A DNA stretch of 64,000 nt from Bacteroidota bacterium (GCA_947468275.1 CANIKO010000006.1:124001-188000), one strand, 5' to 3'; shown: positions 17,718 through 26,982, counted from the stretch's first letter. A program made the numbers and translations. Notes: generated by a model not told the origin, from the sequence alone.

Positions 17718-17848
17718 GGGTGCGGTTGGGATCCAACAAAGGACCGAACTGCAAAATTTTCAAAAGTAAATTTATACCTTACGGACGATTTATGTAAAAA
17801 TTTTGAAGTTGGTTTTGTTGGTGCCTTTTTTTGCTCCTTTTTTGGGCA
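17718..17848 (+). repeat. Dispersed 130-bp palindromic repeat, copy A
   Basis: Shares its two ends with copy B at 55548-55675. Both begin GGGTGCGGTTGGGATCCAAC and both end with GAAGTTGGTTTTGTTGGTGC, a pyrimidine tract and TTTTTTGGGCA. The middle 30 bases differ. The ends can pair: CCAACAAA with TTTGTTGG, AACT with AGTT, AAAATTTT with AAAATTTT, giving one long imperfect hairpin. It looks like a non-coding mobile repeat (MITE- or REP-like) or a structured RNA. Confidence 0.75.
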
Positions 17849-18110
17849 TGCAAACCGAGGAACGAGGTTCATGAACACCTATAAAAAATAAACAGCAAAT
17901 CAGTGAACTAAAAAAGGAGAGAGATGAAAAAGAACCAAAAAATCAAGACAAAAATATACTCCAACCGCACAATCTAACACACACCCGTATTTTTGTCAAC
18001 CCCACCGCACCCTAACCCGATAATTTTGTTGTTAAACAATATTTTTTTAACAGATCTTTAACTTTCCAAAAAAATCGCAAAACAAATATTTAAATTTTTT
18101 CTAAAGTATA

Positions 18111-18139
18111 ATAGCCCACGTTAATGAACCGTGGGCTAT
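18111..18139 (-). terminator. Hairpin after ricT, probable terminator
   Basis: ATAGCCCACG pairs perfectly with CGTGGGCTAT around a 9-base loop, 20 bases after the ricT stop. The following minus-strand bases TATACTTTAG are only weakly T-rich. Confidence 0.65.
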
Positions 18140-18159
18140 GTTTTATAGAGAAGTACTAA

Positions 18160-19644
18160 TTAATCCTTCTTTTCGGCAGTAGGATTGGGATTGTTGGTTG
18201 GATTTTCCGGTGGCCTGTTGGGGCGATTTGGATTATTAGGACGGGGTGGATTGTTATTATTTGGGTTTGGGTTTCTCGGCCTGTCGTTATTAAACTTAGG
18301 TTTTTGTTGGTTAGGATTATTTGGACGATTTGGCTGATTTGTATTTACAGGTCGTTCGTTATTGGGTCGGTTTGGATTATTTACGTTTGGATTATTAGGT
18401 CGGTTTGCACTAGGATTATTTGGGTTTGGATTTCTCGGCCTGTCGTTATTGGGTTTGTTTCTATTATCTGGTCGATTATTATTCCTATTATCAGGTCTGT
18501 TTCTATCTCTAAAATTTCGTTCGCCTTGTTTACGTTCCTTATTTTTATCCTCCATTCGGGTGATGCTTGAATCTTCAAGCATATCATCCACTTTATAGGA
18601 AGTTTTTGACATGATTTCGGCTCCCAACGGACGGTCTACCAAGGTTTCAGGAATTTCGCCCCTTTTATTTTTTTCAATAATTTCAGTTACTTTATCCGCC
18701 GGAATCGGAATCCAATCGCCAGGTTTATCTTGATAGGAAAACCACATCATTTTCTTCAAAATATCAATTTTTTGAAGATTAGCTGTTCCAATTTTTGTAT
18801 TAACTGTTACTTTTTCAGTTCCGGGAAACTGACCTAATGATTCCATATAGGTATCCAATTCATAATTCAAACAACACTTTAATCGACCACATTGACCTGA
18901 AAGTTTAAGCATGTTAATACTTAAATTTTGAAAACGGGCGGCTGAAATATTAACAATTTTATAATCAGTAAGCCAAGTGCTGCAACATAATTCTCTGCCG
19001 CAAGACCCAATACCTCCAAGGCGGCTAGCTTCTTCGCGGTAACTGATTTGACGCATTTCAATACGGGTCTTAAAATCCGTGGCATAGCGTTTTATCAGTT
19101 CTCTAAAATCAACCCGCTCTTCAGCAGTATAAAAGAAAATCACTTTTTTTCCGTCGGCCTGAAACTCAATATCACTCAATTTCATTTCCAATTTCAGTTC
19201 CAAAGCAATTGTTCTTGCTTTTTCAAGAGTTGAAGGTTCTTTAGCTTTAAAATCAGTATATTTTTCCTTGTCGGATTCAGTAGCTACCCGATATATTTTC
19301 TTAATATTCGGACTATTTTCTGTAAGTTCTGCCTTGCGAAGCTGAAGTCTTACTAATTCACCTGTTAACGACACATGGCCTATATCATGGCCTAGGTCAC
19401 TCTCCAATACTACGGCATCACCGGTATAAAGTTCAAGGTTATTTACATTTTTAAAAAACTCTTTTCTACTTCCTTTAAACCGTATTTCAATAATATCAAA
19501 GGGAGTATAATTTTCAGGTAAATCTATATCTTTAAACCAGTCGTAAGTATTTAATTTATTGCAACTTGAAGTGCCGCAGGATCCATTGCTTTTGCATCCT
19601 GAGGGACTACTGCCAGTTGTTGTTCCGCATGATCCGCATCCCAT
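18160..19644 (-). CDS. ricT: PSP1 domain protein RicT (YaaT) with Asn/Pro-rich tail
   Basis: 494 residues. The N-terminal 30 residues are rich in Gly, Ser and Cys (M-G-C-G-S-C-G). The conserved PSP1 C-terminal domain spans about 55-310 with the cysteine pairs G-S-C-G-R-E-L-C-C and G-Q-C-G-R-L-K-C-C that hold an Fe-S cluster in the B. subtilis RicAFT complex, which affects mRNA maturation by RNase Y. From about residue 365 to the end the chain is almost only Asn, Pro and Arg in short repeats. Neighbour holB lies upstream, as next to yaaT in Firmicutes. A -7 element TATCTTCG at 19684-19677 gives it its own promoter. No gldH follows, unlike in many Flavobacteria. Confidence 0.92.
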   Translation of the reverse strand: MGCGSCGTTTGSSPSGCKSNGSCGTSSCNKLNTYDWFKDIDLPENYTPFDIIEIRFKGSRKEFFKNVNNLELYTGDAVVLESDLGHDIGHVSLTGELVRLQLRKAELTENSPNIKKIYRVATESDKEKYTDFKAKEPSTLEKARTIALELKLEMKLSDIEFQADGKKVIFFYTAEERVDFRELIKRYATDFKTRIEMRQISYREEASRLGGIGSCGRELCCSTWLTDYKIVNISAARFQNLSINMLKLSGQCGRLKCCLNYELDTYMESLGQFPGTEKVTVNTKIGTANLQKIDILKKMMWFSYQDKPGDWIPIPADKVTEIIEKNKRGEIPETLVDRPLGAEIMSKTSYKVDDMLEDSSITRMEDKNKERKQGERNFRDRNRPDNRNNNRPDNRNKPNNDRPRNPNPNNPSANRPNNPNVNNPNRPNNERPVNTNQPNRPNNPNQQKPKFNNDRPRNPNPNNNNPPRPNNPNRPNRPPENPTNNPNPTAEKKD

Positions 19645-19676
19645 ATTTGTGTTCAGTTATCTTAAATTTTAATCGG

Positions 19677-19684
19677 CGAAGATA
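19677..19684 (-). promoter_or_regulatory. -7 element for ricT
   Basis: TATCTTCG followed by CCG on the minus strand, of the TAnnTTCG form, about 32 bases before the ATG. No clear -33. Confidence 0.45.
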
Positions 19685-19766
19685 GGTTAAAAAGTTTTTA
19701 GAAATCAGGAGAGGTTTTTAAGTTTTTAATTTACCCGTTCATTAAAGTGAACTTCAATGGAAAGTT

Positions 19767-19796
19767 TGTGGCAGGATTTCTTGCCGTTGCGCCACA
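19767..19796 (-). other. Hairpin after holB
   Basis: TGTGGC pairs with GCCACA across about 18 bases, and an inner GGCA / TGCC pair is possible instead. It begins 16 bases after the holB stop on the minus strand. There is no T-run, so it may be an RNA end or processing structure more than an intrinsic terminator. Confidence 0.35.
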
Positions 19797-19812
19797 TCCA
19801 ATAGGCCGAGTA

Positions 19813-20934
19813 TTATTTCTCTAATAATATATTCCTCAAATTCAAAGATAGATTGAACAAAGAAATTTTAGCATTTGCATTTCGTTCAATATGAAATATG
19901 GTATTATTAATTTGCTTATAAATTCGTTCAATCTTTTGCTCTGTGAGGATTTTACTAATGTCCATTACAAATTTTGCATTGGCTGCCGGCACACGTGGGT
20001 TGTGATTTTCTAAAAAGCGGCAGTGGAGGCATTCACCAAAAACATAAAGACTGTTTTCCAAAAACTGTTTAATTTTTTCCCGACCCAAAGTTGCCGTAGA
20101 ATTAACCCATTCATTCATTTTTACTGTATTACGCGTATAACAATACTGCAACCAAAGCTGCATATTTTCTGTATACTCAGCGTCCTCTTCGTGCATTAAA
20201 TGTTGCGCCAAACTCAAATTCCCTTTGCTTAAAAACGAAACTACCAACGCATCCTTTTCTTCTAAATCATGATTTTTTTGAAGGTATTGGTTTATTGTTT
20301 CGGGCGAAAAAGCCGGAATATTAAATAACTGAGTTCGAGAAACAATAGTTGGCAACATTTGATTTATATCCTCGGCCACCAATATAAAATGGGTTTCTTC
20401 AGGCGGTTCTTCTAGCAATTTTAAAAGAATATTTCCAGATTGCCCTAAAAATTCAGGCAACCAAATAAGCATAAACTTTTTACCACCTTCATAAGACTTG
20501 AGGCTAAGTTTTTTTAATATTTCACGGCATTCTTCAGCAGTAATATTCCCTTGTTTGTTTTGTTCATCCCTGCCTTTAATGGCTTCCATCCAGTCTTCAT
20601 AACTCATAAAAGGATTGGCAGACAAGGCTTTTCGCCATTCTTTTATAAATTGATCACTTAGTTTGGTTCCATCCGAATTTATAATGGGGAAACTAAAGTG
20701 CACATCGGGATGAATGAATGATTTGGTTTTGGAACAGGAGTCACATTCACCACAGGCATCAGTTTCGGTTTTGTTTTCACAAAGCAAATAACTAATTACA
20801 GCCAAAGCCAAGGCTAAGGCTCCGTTTCCCTCGGGTCCATGAAGTAATATTGCATGAGGTAAACGCCCCCGGTTACAGGCATTGAGTAGTCGGGTTTTTA
20901 TAGCCTGTTGGCCGGGTATTTTAGTAAATAGCAT
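19813..20934 (-). CDS. holB: DNA polymerase III delta-prime subunit (clamp loader)
   Basis: 373 residues. The N-terminus is an AAA+ module with G-P-E-G-N-G-A in the P-loop position; the invariant Lys is missing, as in delta-prime subunits that do not bind ATP. Zinc-binding cysteines follow (A-C-G-E-C-D-S-C-S-K), then K-F-M-L-I-W-L-P-E and the L-L-K-L-L-E-E-P-P-E-E-T-H-F-I-L sensor region typical of the family. It acts in the clamp loader with DnaX and HolA. It starts 6 bases after the stop of the upstream yfhO gene, so the two are probably one transcript. Confidence 0.93.
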   Translation of the reverse strand: MLFTKIPGQQAIKTRLLNACNRGRLPHAILLHGPEGNGALALALAVISYLLCENKTETDACGECDSCSKTKSFIHPDVHFSFPIINSDGTKLSDQFIKEWRKALSANPFMSYEDWMEAIKGRDEQNKQGNITAEECREILKKLSLKSYEGGKKFMLIWLPEFLGQSGNILLKLLEEPPEETHFILVAEDINQMLPTIVSRTQLFNIPAFSPETINQYLQKNHDLEEKDALVVSFLSKGNLSLAQHLMHEEDAEYTENMQLWLQYCYTRNTVKMNEWVNSTATLGREKIKQFLENSLYVFGECLHCRFLENHNPRVPAANAKFVMDISKILTEQKIERIYKQINNTIFHIERNANAKISLFNLSLNLRNILLEK

Positions 20935-20940
20935 TGGCCT

Positions 20941-23394
20941 TTATTTTGAAGGCTTCTGTTCTATTTCTAATTTTTTTCTCACAAACAATGACCCCAATCC
21001 AACTAGCAACAACAAATACATTCCGGCATTGCTTACCAATGCAATTGTTGAAGCTTTTTCTAAAGTAGCGGGCTCAAAACGGAATTCAATTTTGTGGCTT
21101 CCGGCAGGAATTACCATACCGCGTAAGATGTAATCGCAACGGAAATGAGACACTTTTTTACCATCAATATAAGCATTCCAGCCTTTTTTATCGTTGTAAT
21201 ACATTTCTGAAAAAACTGCCAATTGTGGAGTTTTTGCATTTGAGCTATAGGTTAATCTATCAGGGTGGTAAGTGTCAAAAGTGATGGCACTAGCTGAGTC
21301 AAATGACGGGGCAAATCCTTTGAGTTGGTCGGCATAGCGTTTGTCAACAATAACTGTATTTTTAGGATTAATAGTGCCCAAGGTTTTTATTTCCTCATTG
21401 GCATTTTCCATCATTTTCAAGTCCTTCACAAACCAAGCATTACCGCAAGCTTCGGCATTTGGAATGGCTAATAATTTTCCGGTTTGCTGGTCTTGCTGAA
21501 TGAAATATTTTGCGTTCAACATATTCAAAACACTCATGTTATTTTTAGCAATATACCATTCCACCACTTCCTGAAAACGGCGAAGTTTGGCTGCATGATA
21601 GCCACCAATTGAATGATGGAAATAGGATGCTTTTGCACTTGTGAATGGATTTTGAGTCACATCATAAACGCGATAGTAGCTTTTATCTTTTAGTATTTCA
21701 ATATCGGCTTCGTTAGGCGTTGTATTAGCCGTTTCATACGTTTTTGCTTTTTCCCAACTTTTATCGTTTAAATACCTGCGATCTACCGACCATAAATCCA
21801 CTAATACCAACACCCCTATAATTGCTATGATATAATTTTTAGGTAACTTTCCTTTTAGGTAATACCAAAAAGCAGCGAATCCCGCACCAATAAAGAATAA
21901 TGATCTTAAGGCATCCATTCTTAAATAAGTAGCTCTGTCAGTAATAGCCTCCGCTGGCACTTTTGTTGGATCGCCTAATTCAGCACCACCCGAATAAAGA
22001 ATCATTAACACACAAAACCCTCCAATTATATAAAAAGCTCTCATCAAGGCTTTTTTAACAGCAGCTTTATCAACGTTTTCTTTTAAAAGTTCATTAAGCG
22101 AAATAATAGAAAAAATAGCAACTGCAATTTGACCAATAACCAAGGACATATTTACAGACCTAAACTTATTATAAAAAGGTAAATTATGGAATAATATACT
22201 GTTAAACCACATTAAATTTTTACCCATTGATAGAAATAATGACAGCACTAAAGCCGCCAACCACCACCATTTAGTAGGGTTTTTGCTAAGAAACATACCA
22301 GTAGCAAAAAGGAATAATACCAATGCACCAAAATATACGGGACCTGAGGTGAAAGGCAATGAACCCCAATAGGCCCATGGATTTGTTTTTTGACTTAAAT
22401 AATATTGGGCCTGTTGCACTTGCTGTGGGTCTTGACTTTGGGCCATTTGCTGTAAATATTTTTTTGAAGCATCATTGTTTCCTAGTTCGGTTCCACTGCC
22501 CCCTCCGGCAAAATTTGGAATCAAAATAGTAGGTAAATCTTCCCATCCTTGACTCCAGTCAAAAGCGTAGTCGATGTCTAAACCTGTGCTTGCTACAGCC
22601 TTTGTGGTGCTGTCAGGTAATACTGTTAGTTCCGATTTTCCACGGATAGTTTCTTTAGAGTATTCTTCTGTTAGTAATAATGAAACGCTATTGGTTCCTA
22701 ATCCGATTAACGAAGCTCCGCCAAATATTACACACGCAATAAGGAAAGGCTTTAAAGTTTTATTTTTAATAGCCATTATAAATTCAGCAATCATCCATAA
22801 ACCAATTATTAAACCAAGATAATAGGTTATTTGAAAGTGATTGGCTTGCAATTGCAACGCCATAGCTGCTGCCGTTACCCCTGCCCCTAAGAGATATTTT
22901 TTTGTTAATATCAAATTTAAACCTGCCAGCAAAATCGGAGCATAGGCAATAGCATACAATTTTGTGTTGTGCCCGGCCTCAATTAATATTAAATTGTAAC
23001 TCGAAAAACCATAAGCTACACCGCCAATAGCCGCAATCCAAGGATTTACGCCAAAGGTGAGCAGCAGAATAAATGCGAACACCATACCTATAAACAGCAT
23101 ATTTACAGGGTGTTTAAAAATGGTAATATTTCTTAAATATTTAGCATAATTATTTGGGGCTTCATACGAAATTTGATAGCTGGGCATACCGCCAAACATG
23201 GAATTGGTCCACAACGGACCTTTGCCCTCTTTGGCTTTGTAGTCCAAAATTTCTTTAGATGCTCCGCTGTATTGCTGAATATCACCTTGTCGAACAACTT
23301 TACCATTGAAGGCTGGAGCCATATAAACCATTGTAAGAACTGCGAACATGGCCAATGGAACAATGTACTGTAAATATTTTTTGTAGGATTGCAT
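20941..23394 (-). CDS. YfhO family multi-pass membrane protein
   Basis: 817 residues with about 12 hydrophobic helices spread over residues 10-560 and a soluble region from about 575 to 775, then a last helix near the C-terminus. Motifs P-A-F-N-G-K-x-x-x-x-G-D and M-F-G-G-M-P-S-Y are typical of the YfhO family. YfhO of Gram-positive bacteria takes part in glycosylating cell-surface polymers (GT-C-like fold); in Bacteroidota the role is not established. A -7 element TATGTTTG sits 20 bases before the ATG. holB follows after 6 bases. Confidence 0.9.
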   Translation of the reverse strand: MQSYKKYLQYIVPLAMFAVLTMVYMAPAFNGKVVRQGDIQQYSGASKEILDYKAKEGKGPLWTNSMFGGMPSYQISYEAPNNYAKYLRNITIFKHPVNMLFIGMVFAFILLLTFGVNPWIAAIGGVAYGFSSYNLILIEAGHNTKLYAIAYAPILLAGLNLILTKKYLLGAGVTAAAMALQLQANHFQITYYLGLIIGLWMIAEFIMAIKNKTLKPFLIACVIFGGASLIGLGTNSVSLLLTEEYSKETIRGKSELTVLPDSTTKAVASTGLDIDYAFDWSQGWEDLPTILIPNFAGGGSGTELGNNDASKKYLQQMAQSQDPQQVQQAQYYLSQKTNPWAYWGSLPFTSGPVYFGALVLFLFATGMFLSKNPTKWWWLAALVLSLFLSMGKNLMWFNSILFHNLPFYNKFRSVNMSLVIGQIAVAIFSIISLNELLKENVDKAAVKKALMRAFYIIGGFCVLMILYSGGAELGDPTKVPAEAITDRATYLRMDALRSLFFIGAGFAAFWYYLKGKLPKNYIIAIIGVLVLVDLWSVDRRYLNDKSWEKAKTYETANTTPNEADIEILKDKSYYRVYDVTQNPFTSAKASYFHHSIGGYHAAKLRRFQEVVEWYIAKNNMSVLNMLNAKYFIQQDQQTGKLLAIPNAEACGNAWFVKDLKMMENANEEIKTLGTINPKNTVIVDKRYADQLKGFAPSFDSASAITFDTYHPDRLTYSSNAKTPQLAVFSEMYYNDKKGWNAYIDGKKVSHFRCDYILRGMVIPAGSHKIEFRFEPATLEKASTIALVSNAGMYLLLLVGLGSLFVRKKLEIEQKPSK

Positions 23395-23413
23395 ATTAAA
23401 TTAAGAATAGCTA

Positions 23414-23421
23414 CAAACATA
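23414..23421 (-). promoter_or_regulatory. -7 element for yfhO-holB
   Basis: TATGTTTG followed by TAGC on the minus strand, exact TAnnTTTG, 19 bases before the ATG at 23394. Confidence 0.5.
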
Positions 23422-23657
23422 TATCAAATAAGAAGAATGGGCAAAAGGTTTTGTAAATTCAAAACTTCAAATAATAAATTTCAAATTCTAGAGATTGATT
23501 TTATAACGAATGCACTTGCACCTTTTTTATAAATTGACACTAAAAACAAAAATTTAATTGTTTGATGGAATTTGAAGTTCAGAACAAGAATTTAACTTTT
23601 GTGCAAAACCGGTTAAGAATTATTCATTTAAAAAATGGCTAAATAAATTGCTTACCC

Positions 23658-23665
23658 TATCTTCG
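23658..23665 (+). promoter_or_regulatory. -7 element for glnN
   Basis: TATCTTCG followed by CGAC, of the TAnnTTCG form, with the predicted start of transcription about 8 bases before the ATG at 23681. It lies inside a longer frame that begins with TTG at 23648 and so decides against that start. Confidence 0.5.
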
Positions 23666-23680
23666 CGACACTTCTTAATT

Positions 23681-25852
23681 ATGCGTTTTCAAGCCATCCA
23701 AACCGCCCAGTCGCGAAAAATTTGTAAAGTAAAAACCGACATTTCCGACATTCCTGCTCTTTTTGGTTCTAATGTTTTTGGCCATGATGCCATGAAAGAA
23801 TATTTAGGCAAAGAAGCTTTTAAAGCTGTTAATGAAGCCGTTAAAACTGGCTTGCCAATTCAGCGCGATGTGGCCCAAAAAATTGCCGATGGCATGAAAC
23901 AATGGGCCCTTGAAAAAGGAGCAACTTCTTTTAGTCATTGGTTTCAGCCATTAACAGGTTTAACTGCTGAAAAGCACGATTCTTTTTATGAAGTTTGGGA
24001 TGGAAAAGCTATTGAAAAATTTTCAGCAGGTTCATTAGTACAGCAAGAACCTGATGCCAGCAGCTTGCCAAGTGGAGGCTTGCGCAATACATTTGAAGCG
24101 AGAGGTTATACAGCTTGGGATCCTTCTTCTCCTGCTTTTATAATGGAAAAAGCCTCCGGAAAAACGCTTTGTATTCCAACAATTTTCGTTTCCTACCACG
24201 GGGAAGCTTTAGATTATAAAGCGCCATTATTAAAAACCATGGCATTGCTTAATAAAGCAGCCACTCAGGTTTGTAATTATTTCGATAAAAATGTTAAACA
24301 TGTTGGAGCTAGTTTAGGAATTGAGCAAGAATATTTTTTAGTTGATAAAGCCATTTACGATGCTCGCCCTGATTTAATAATGACCGGCAGAACGGTATTT
24401 GGGCACGCTCCTGCGCGAGGACAGCAAATGGATGATCATTATTTTGGCGCTATTCCATCTAGAGTTTTCAATTTTATGTATGATTTGGAGTTGGAATCAA
24501 TGAAATTAGGAATTCCATTAAGAACACGACATAATGAAGTAGCCCCTGGACAATATGAATGCGCTCCAATGTTTGAGGAAATAAATTTGGCTGTAGATCA
24601 CAACCAATTATTGATGGATTTGATGGAAGAGCTAGGCCGTAAACATGGATTTAAAGCATTACTTCACGAAAAACCTTTTGCCGGAATTAACGGTTCAGGA
24701 AAACACAATAACTGGAGTTTAATTACAGATACAGGTGTTAATTTACTTTCACCGGGAAGTAATCCAAACGCAAACCTTCAATTTTTAACCTTCTTTATCA
24801 ATACCATTAAAGCGTTTCATGATAGTGCACCTGTACTAAGGGCAAGTATTGCCAGTGCCAGTAATGATCACAGATTGGGAGCCAACGAAGCACCTCCGGC
24901 TATTATGTCGGCCTTTATTGGCAGCACACTTACCAAGGTTTTAAACGACTTTAAAAGCAATAAAAAAATATCTGATAAATCAACAGATAATGAGGTTATC
25001 AATATCCATAACCTCCCTGAAATATTAAAAGATAATACAGACAGAAACCGTACTTCGCCTTTTGCCTTTACTGGCAATAAATTTGAGTTTAGAGCGGTAG
25101 GTTCAAGTGAAAATTGTGGACGCCCGATGATTACCTTAAATGCCGCTGTTGCCTGCCAATTAATTCAATTCAAAAAGGATGTGGATGCTTTGGTTGCAAA
25201 AAAGAAAAAAACTGAAGATGCTATTCACGAAGTATTGAAAGGCTATTTAAAAGCTTCAGAAAAAGTATTGTTTGAAGGCAATGGCTATAGCGAAGAATGG
25301 GCTGTTGAAGCCGAAAAACGCGGATTACAAAATATTAAAAATTCAGTGGATTCTTTGGATTCCTATTTAGGAAAAAATGCAGATGAAATTTTTGTTAAGA
25401 CAGGAATTTTCACAAAAGAAGAATTACATGCTAGATATGAAATTAAGCTTGAAGATTATATCAAAAAAATCCAAATCGAAGGTCGTATCATGGATGAGTT
25501 GGTATATACTCATATTCTTCCGGCTGCCCTTCAATATCAAAAACGACTAGCTGACACTATTAATTCTATGATTTCATCGGGATCTACCAAAACTTCTATA
25601 AAAGGATTAGCAGATTTACTAAATGAAATTGCAGGTCATACCAATAACTTAAAAACCTCTACGGACAATATGGTGGATGAACGAAAAGCTGCAAATAACA
25701 TTAGTGATACTAAACAAAAAGCCCAAGCTTATTGCAATAAAGTAAAGGTTTCATTTGATTTAATACGCCGGCATGCAGATAAATTAGAACATCTTATTGA
25801 TGATGATCTTTGGAAATTGCCTAAATACAGAGAAATTCTGTTTGTGAGATAA
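23681..25852 (+). CDS. glnN: Type III glutamine synthetase
   Basis: 723 residues from the ATG at 23681, the usual length of GSIII (about 700-730, against 470 for GSI). The sequence runs from the N-terminal F-G-x-x-V-F-G through H-W-F-Q-P-L-T-G-L-T-A-E-K-H-D, then G-I-E-Q-E-Y-F, R-H-N-E-V-A-P-G-Q-Y-E, N-G-S-G-K-H-N-N-W-S and E-F-R-A-V-G-S-S-E-N. These are the glutamate, ammonium and ATP binding segments of the family. It makes glutamine from glutamate and ammonia with ATP in the cytoplasm and is a main ammonium-assimilating enzyme of Bacteroidota. It has its own promoter and terminator; no PII or glutamate synthase gene is adjacent. Confidence 0.97.
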   Translation: MRFQAIQTAQSRKICKVKTDISDIPALFGSNVFGHDAMKEYLGKEAFKAVNEAVKTGLPIQRDVAQKIADGMKQWALEKGATSFSHWFQPLTGLTAEKHDSFYEVWDGKAIEKFSAGSLVQQEPDASSLPSGGLRNTFEARGYTAWDPSSPAFIMEKASGKTLCIPTIFVSYHGEALDYKAPLLKTMALLNKAATQVCNYFDKNVKHVGASLGIEQEYFLVDKAIYDARPDLIMTGRTVFGHAPARGQQMDDHYFGAIPSRVFNFMYDLELESMKLGIPLRTRHNEVAPGQYECAPMFEEINLAVDHNQLLMDLMEELGRKHGFKALLHEKPFAGINGSGKHNNWSLITDTGVNLLSPGSNPNANLQFLTFFINTIKAFHDSAPVLRASIASASNDHRLGANEAPPAIMSAFIGSTLTKVLNDFKSNKKISDKSTDNEVINIHNLPEILKDNTDRNRTSPFAFTGNKFEFRAVGSSENCGRPMITLNAAVACQLIQFKKDVDALVAKKKKTEDAIHEVLKGYLKASEKVLFEGNGYSEEWAVEAEKRGLQNIKNSVDSLDSYLGKNADEIFVKTGIFTKEELHARYEIKLEDYIKKIQIEGRIMDELVYTHILPAALQYQKRLADTINSMISSGSTKTSIKGLADLLNEIAGHTNNLKTSTDNMVDERKAANNISDTKQKAQAYCNKVKVSFDLIRRHADKLEHLIDDDLWKLPKYREILFVR

Positions 25853-25872
25853 ACTTAATAATTTCTAATCAT

Positions 25873-25907
25873 AAAAAACCTCGGACTTTTTTTCGGGGTT
25901 TTTTTTT
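25873..25907 (+). terminator. Terminator after glnN
   Basis: AAAAAACC-T-CG pairs with CG-G-GGTTTTTT around a loop, followed by a T-run, 20 bases after the stop. The A-rich left arm lets it also end the convergent gene at 25920. Confidence 0.88.
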
Positions 25908-25919
25908 GAGGTAAATTTA

Positions 25920-26771
25920 TTAAAACCTAAAACCAGTTGATAGACTGAGTGTCTTTATATCAATTGCTTGATAATATTCAGATACCATTACATGCAACCC
26001 AACAACAAATTGCTTGTTGTTTTTTTGCCATAAGGCATAATTTATTTGGGTTGAGGCTTCTTGCCTAACAATTCCATGATTGGTAGCCATTCTTCCTTCA
26101 ATTCCCATATCTATTTTTTTACTAATTCTCCATTTAAAGTTAGTGGTAAATTCAAAATTGAGCTGGTCTGTAGTAGTTACACCCATAGCACCAATTCCAG
26201 CTTTAAACAAAAAATCAGGACGATTTACAAAACTAATTTGCAGAGGTTGAACATCAAATGTTGAAAAATATTCTATTTCACCCAACCGTCTTTCAGCTAT
26301 GGTAAGAAACCTTACTGAATAAGCAAAATGGCCTTTACCTCCTGAAATTTCAGGGACAAATACATGATAAGTTCCGGGGACAAAACTTCCCCTTAAAGAA
26401 ATATTCATTGTTTCAAAGGGTAAATCTTCTACATTTTTATTGTCTCCATTTGATGAATTTGAACTTTTTCTTTCATCCCTTTTTTGGGTTCTATCATCTC
26501 GCCTTGCTTGTGATCTTGCAGCTTGTCGTTCTTGACGTGCAGGTCTGTTAATATCAAATAAACCGGTAAGACACCCTGATAAACAATCAGACATGCAGGC
26601 ATCATTTGAAGAATTGTTACTATAATTATTATTACCAGAACTTTGGTTGCCTGAATTATTTCCTGAACCTCTGCTATGCTCTTCCGACTTTTTTTTAAGT
26701 TGTTCTACAGTTTGTGAATATGCAGAAATACTAATAAGCAAGGTGGTTAAGGCCAAAGTTATTCGTTTCAT
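25920..26771 (-). CDS. Exported protein of unknown function, Cys cluster plus beta-barrel-like C-terminus
   Basis: I do not recognise a family. 283 residues. Signal peptide to about residue 19 (A-Y-S-Q). Then a Gly/Ser/Asn-rich stretch (about 33-55), a compact cysteine cluster A-C-M-S-D-C-L-S-G-C (about 58-67), and an Arg-rich charged segment to about 110. From about 120 the chain alternates hydrophobic and polar residues, has Gly turns, and ends G-F-R-F, as small outer-membrane barrels do. The Cys cluster could bind a metal or form disulfides. No operon partner; it converges with glnN and diverges from plsC. Confidence 0.75.
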   Translation of the reverse strand: MKRITLALTTLLISISAYSQTVEQLKKKSEEHSRGSGNNSGNQSSGNNNYSNNSSNDACMSDCLSGCLTGLFDINRPARQERQAARSQARRDDRTQKRDERKSSNSSNGDNKNVEDLPFETMNISLRGSFVPGTYHVFVPEISGGKGHFAYSVRFLTIAERRLGEIEYFSTFDVQPLQISFVNRPDFLFKAGIGAMGVTTTDQLNFEFTTNFKWRISKKIDMGIEGRMATNHGIVRQEASTQINYALWQKNNKQFVVGLHVMVSEYYQAIDIKTLSLSTGFRF

Positions 26772-26982
26772 AAGTTAATTTTAAAATATGCTAGACAAAA
26801 TAAAGACCAAAAGGTAATTGACTTGTTAAAGTTTGATTTTAACAAAAAAAATGTAGAGAAACCTAAACATAATTTTTTATTATGGGACACCTTTTTGTAA
26901 ATTTCAATAAATCAATATTTTACAATACATACATATTGCCTCAAATTTTGATTAGTTTGCGCATCGTTTTAAAAAACTTAGA

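Larger units (their letters stand above)
17547..18110. other. Gene-free block of palindromes and repeats
   Basis: No convincing gene in about 560 bases. Contents in order: a perfect palindrome AGGGGCTG-T-CAGCCCCT (17606-17622); an inverted repeat CCTTCTTTTTT / AAAAAAAGAAGG (17633-17662); copy A of the 130-bp repeat (17718-17848); a 17-codon frame at 17924 preceded by AAGGAGAG; and CCAACCGCAC (17961-17970), the exact inverse of GTGCGGTTGG at 17720-17729. The rest is A/T-rich with an odd C-rich patch near 17961-18020. Confidence 0.7.

Noticed and set aside
17924-17977. 17-codon frame with AAGGAGAG upstream
   Set aside because: Very short, Lys/Asn/Ile-rich like the spacer itself, and it overlaps the inverted-repeat arm at 17961; no sign of conservation can be judged here.
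17600-18100. Insertion sequence or phage remnant in the palindrome-rich spacer
   Set aside because: No transposase or integrase frame, target duplication or tRNA is visible; only repeats can be supported.
18304-18598. Plus-strand frames antisense to the ricT tail
   Set aside because: They mirror the Asn/Pro/Arg repeats of ricT and show no independent start or domain.
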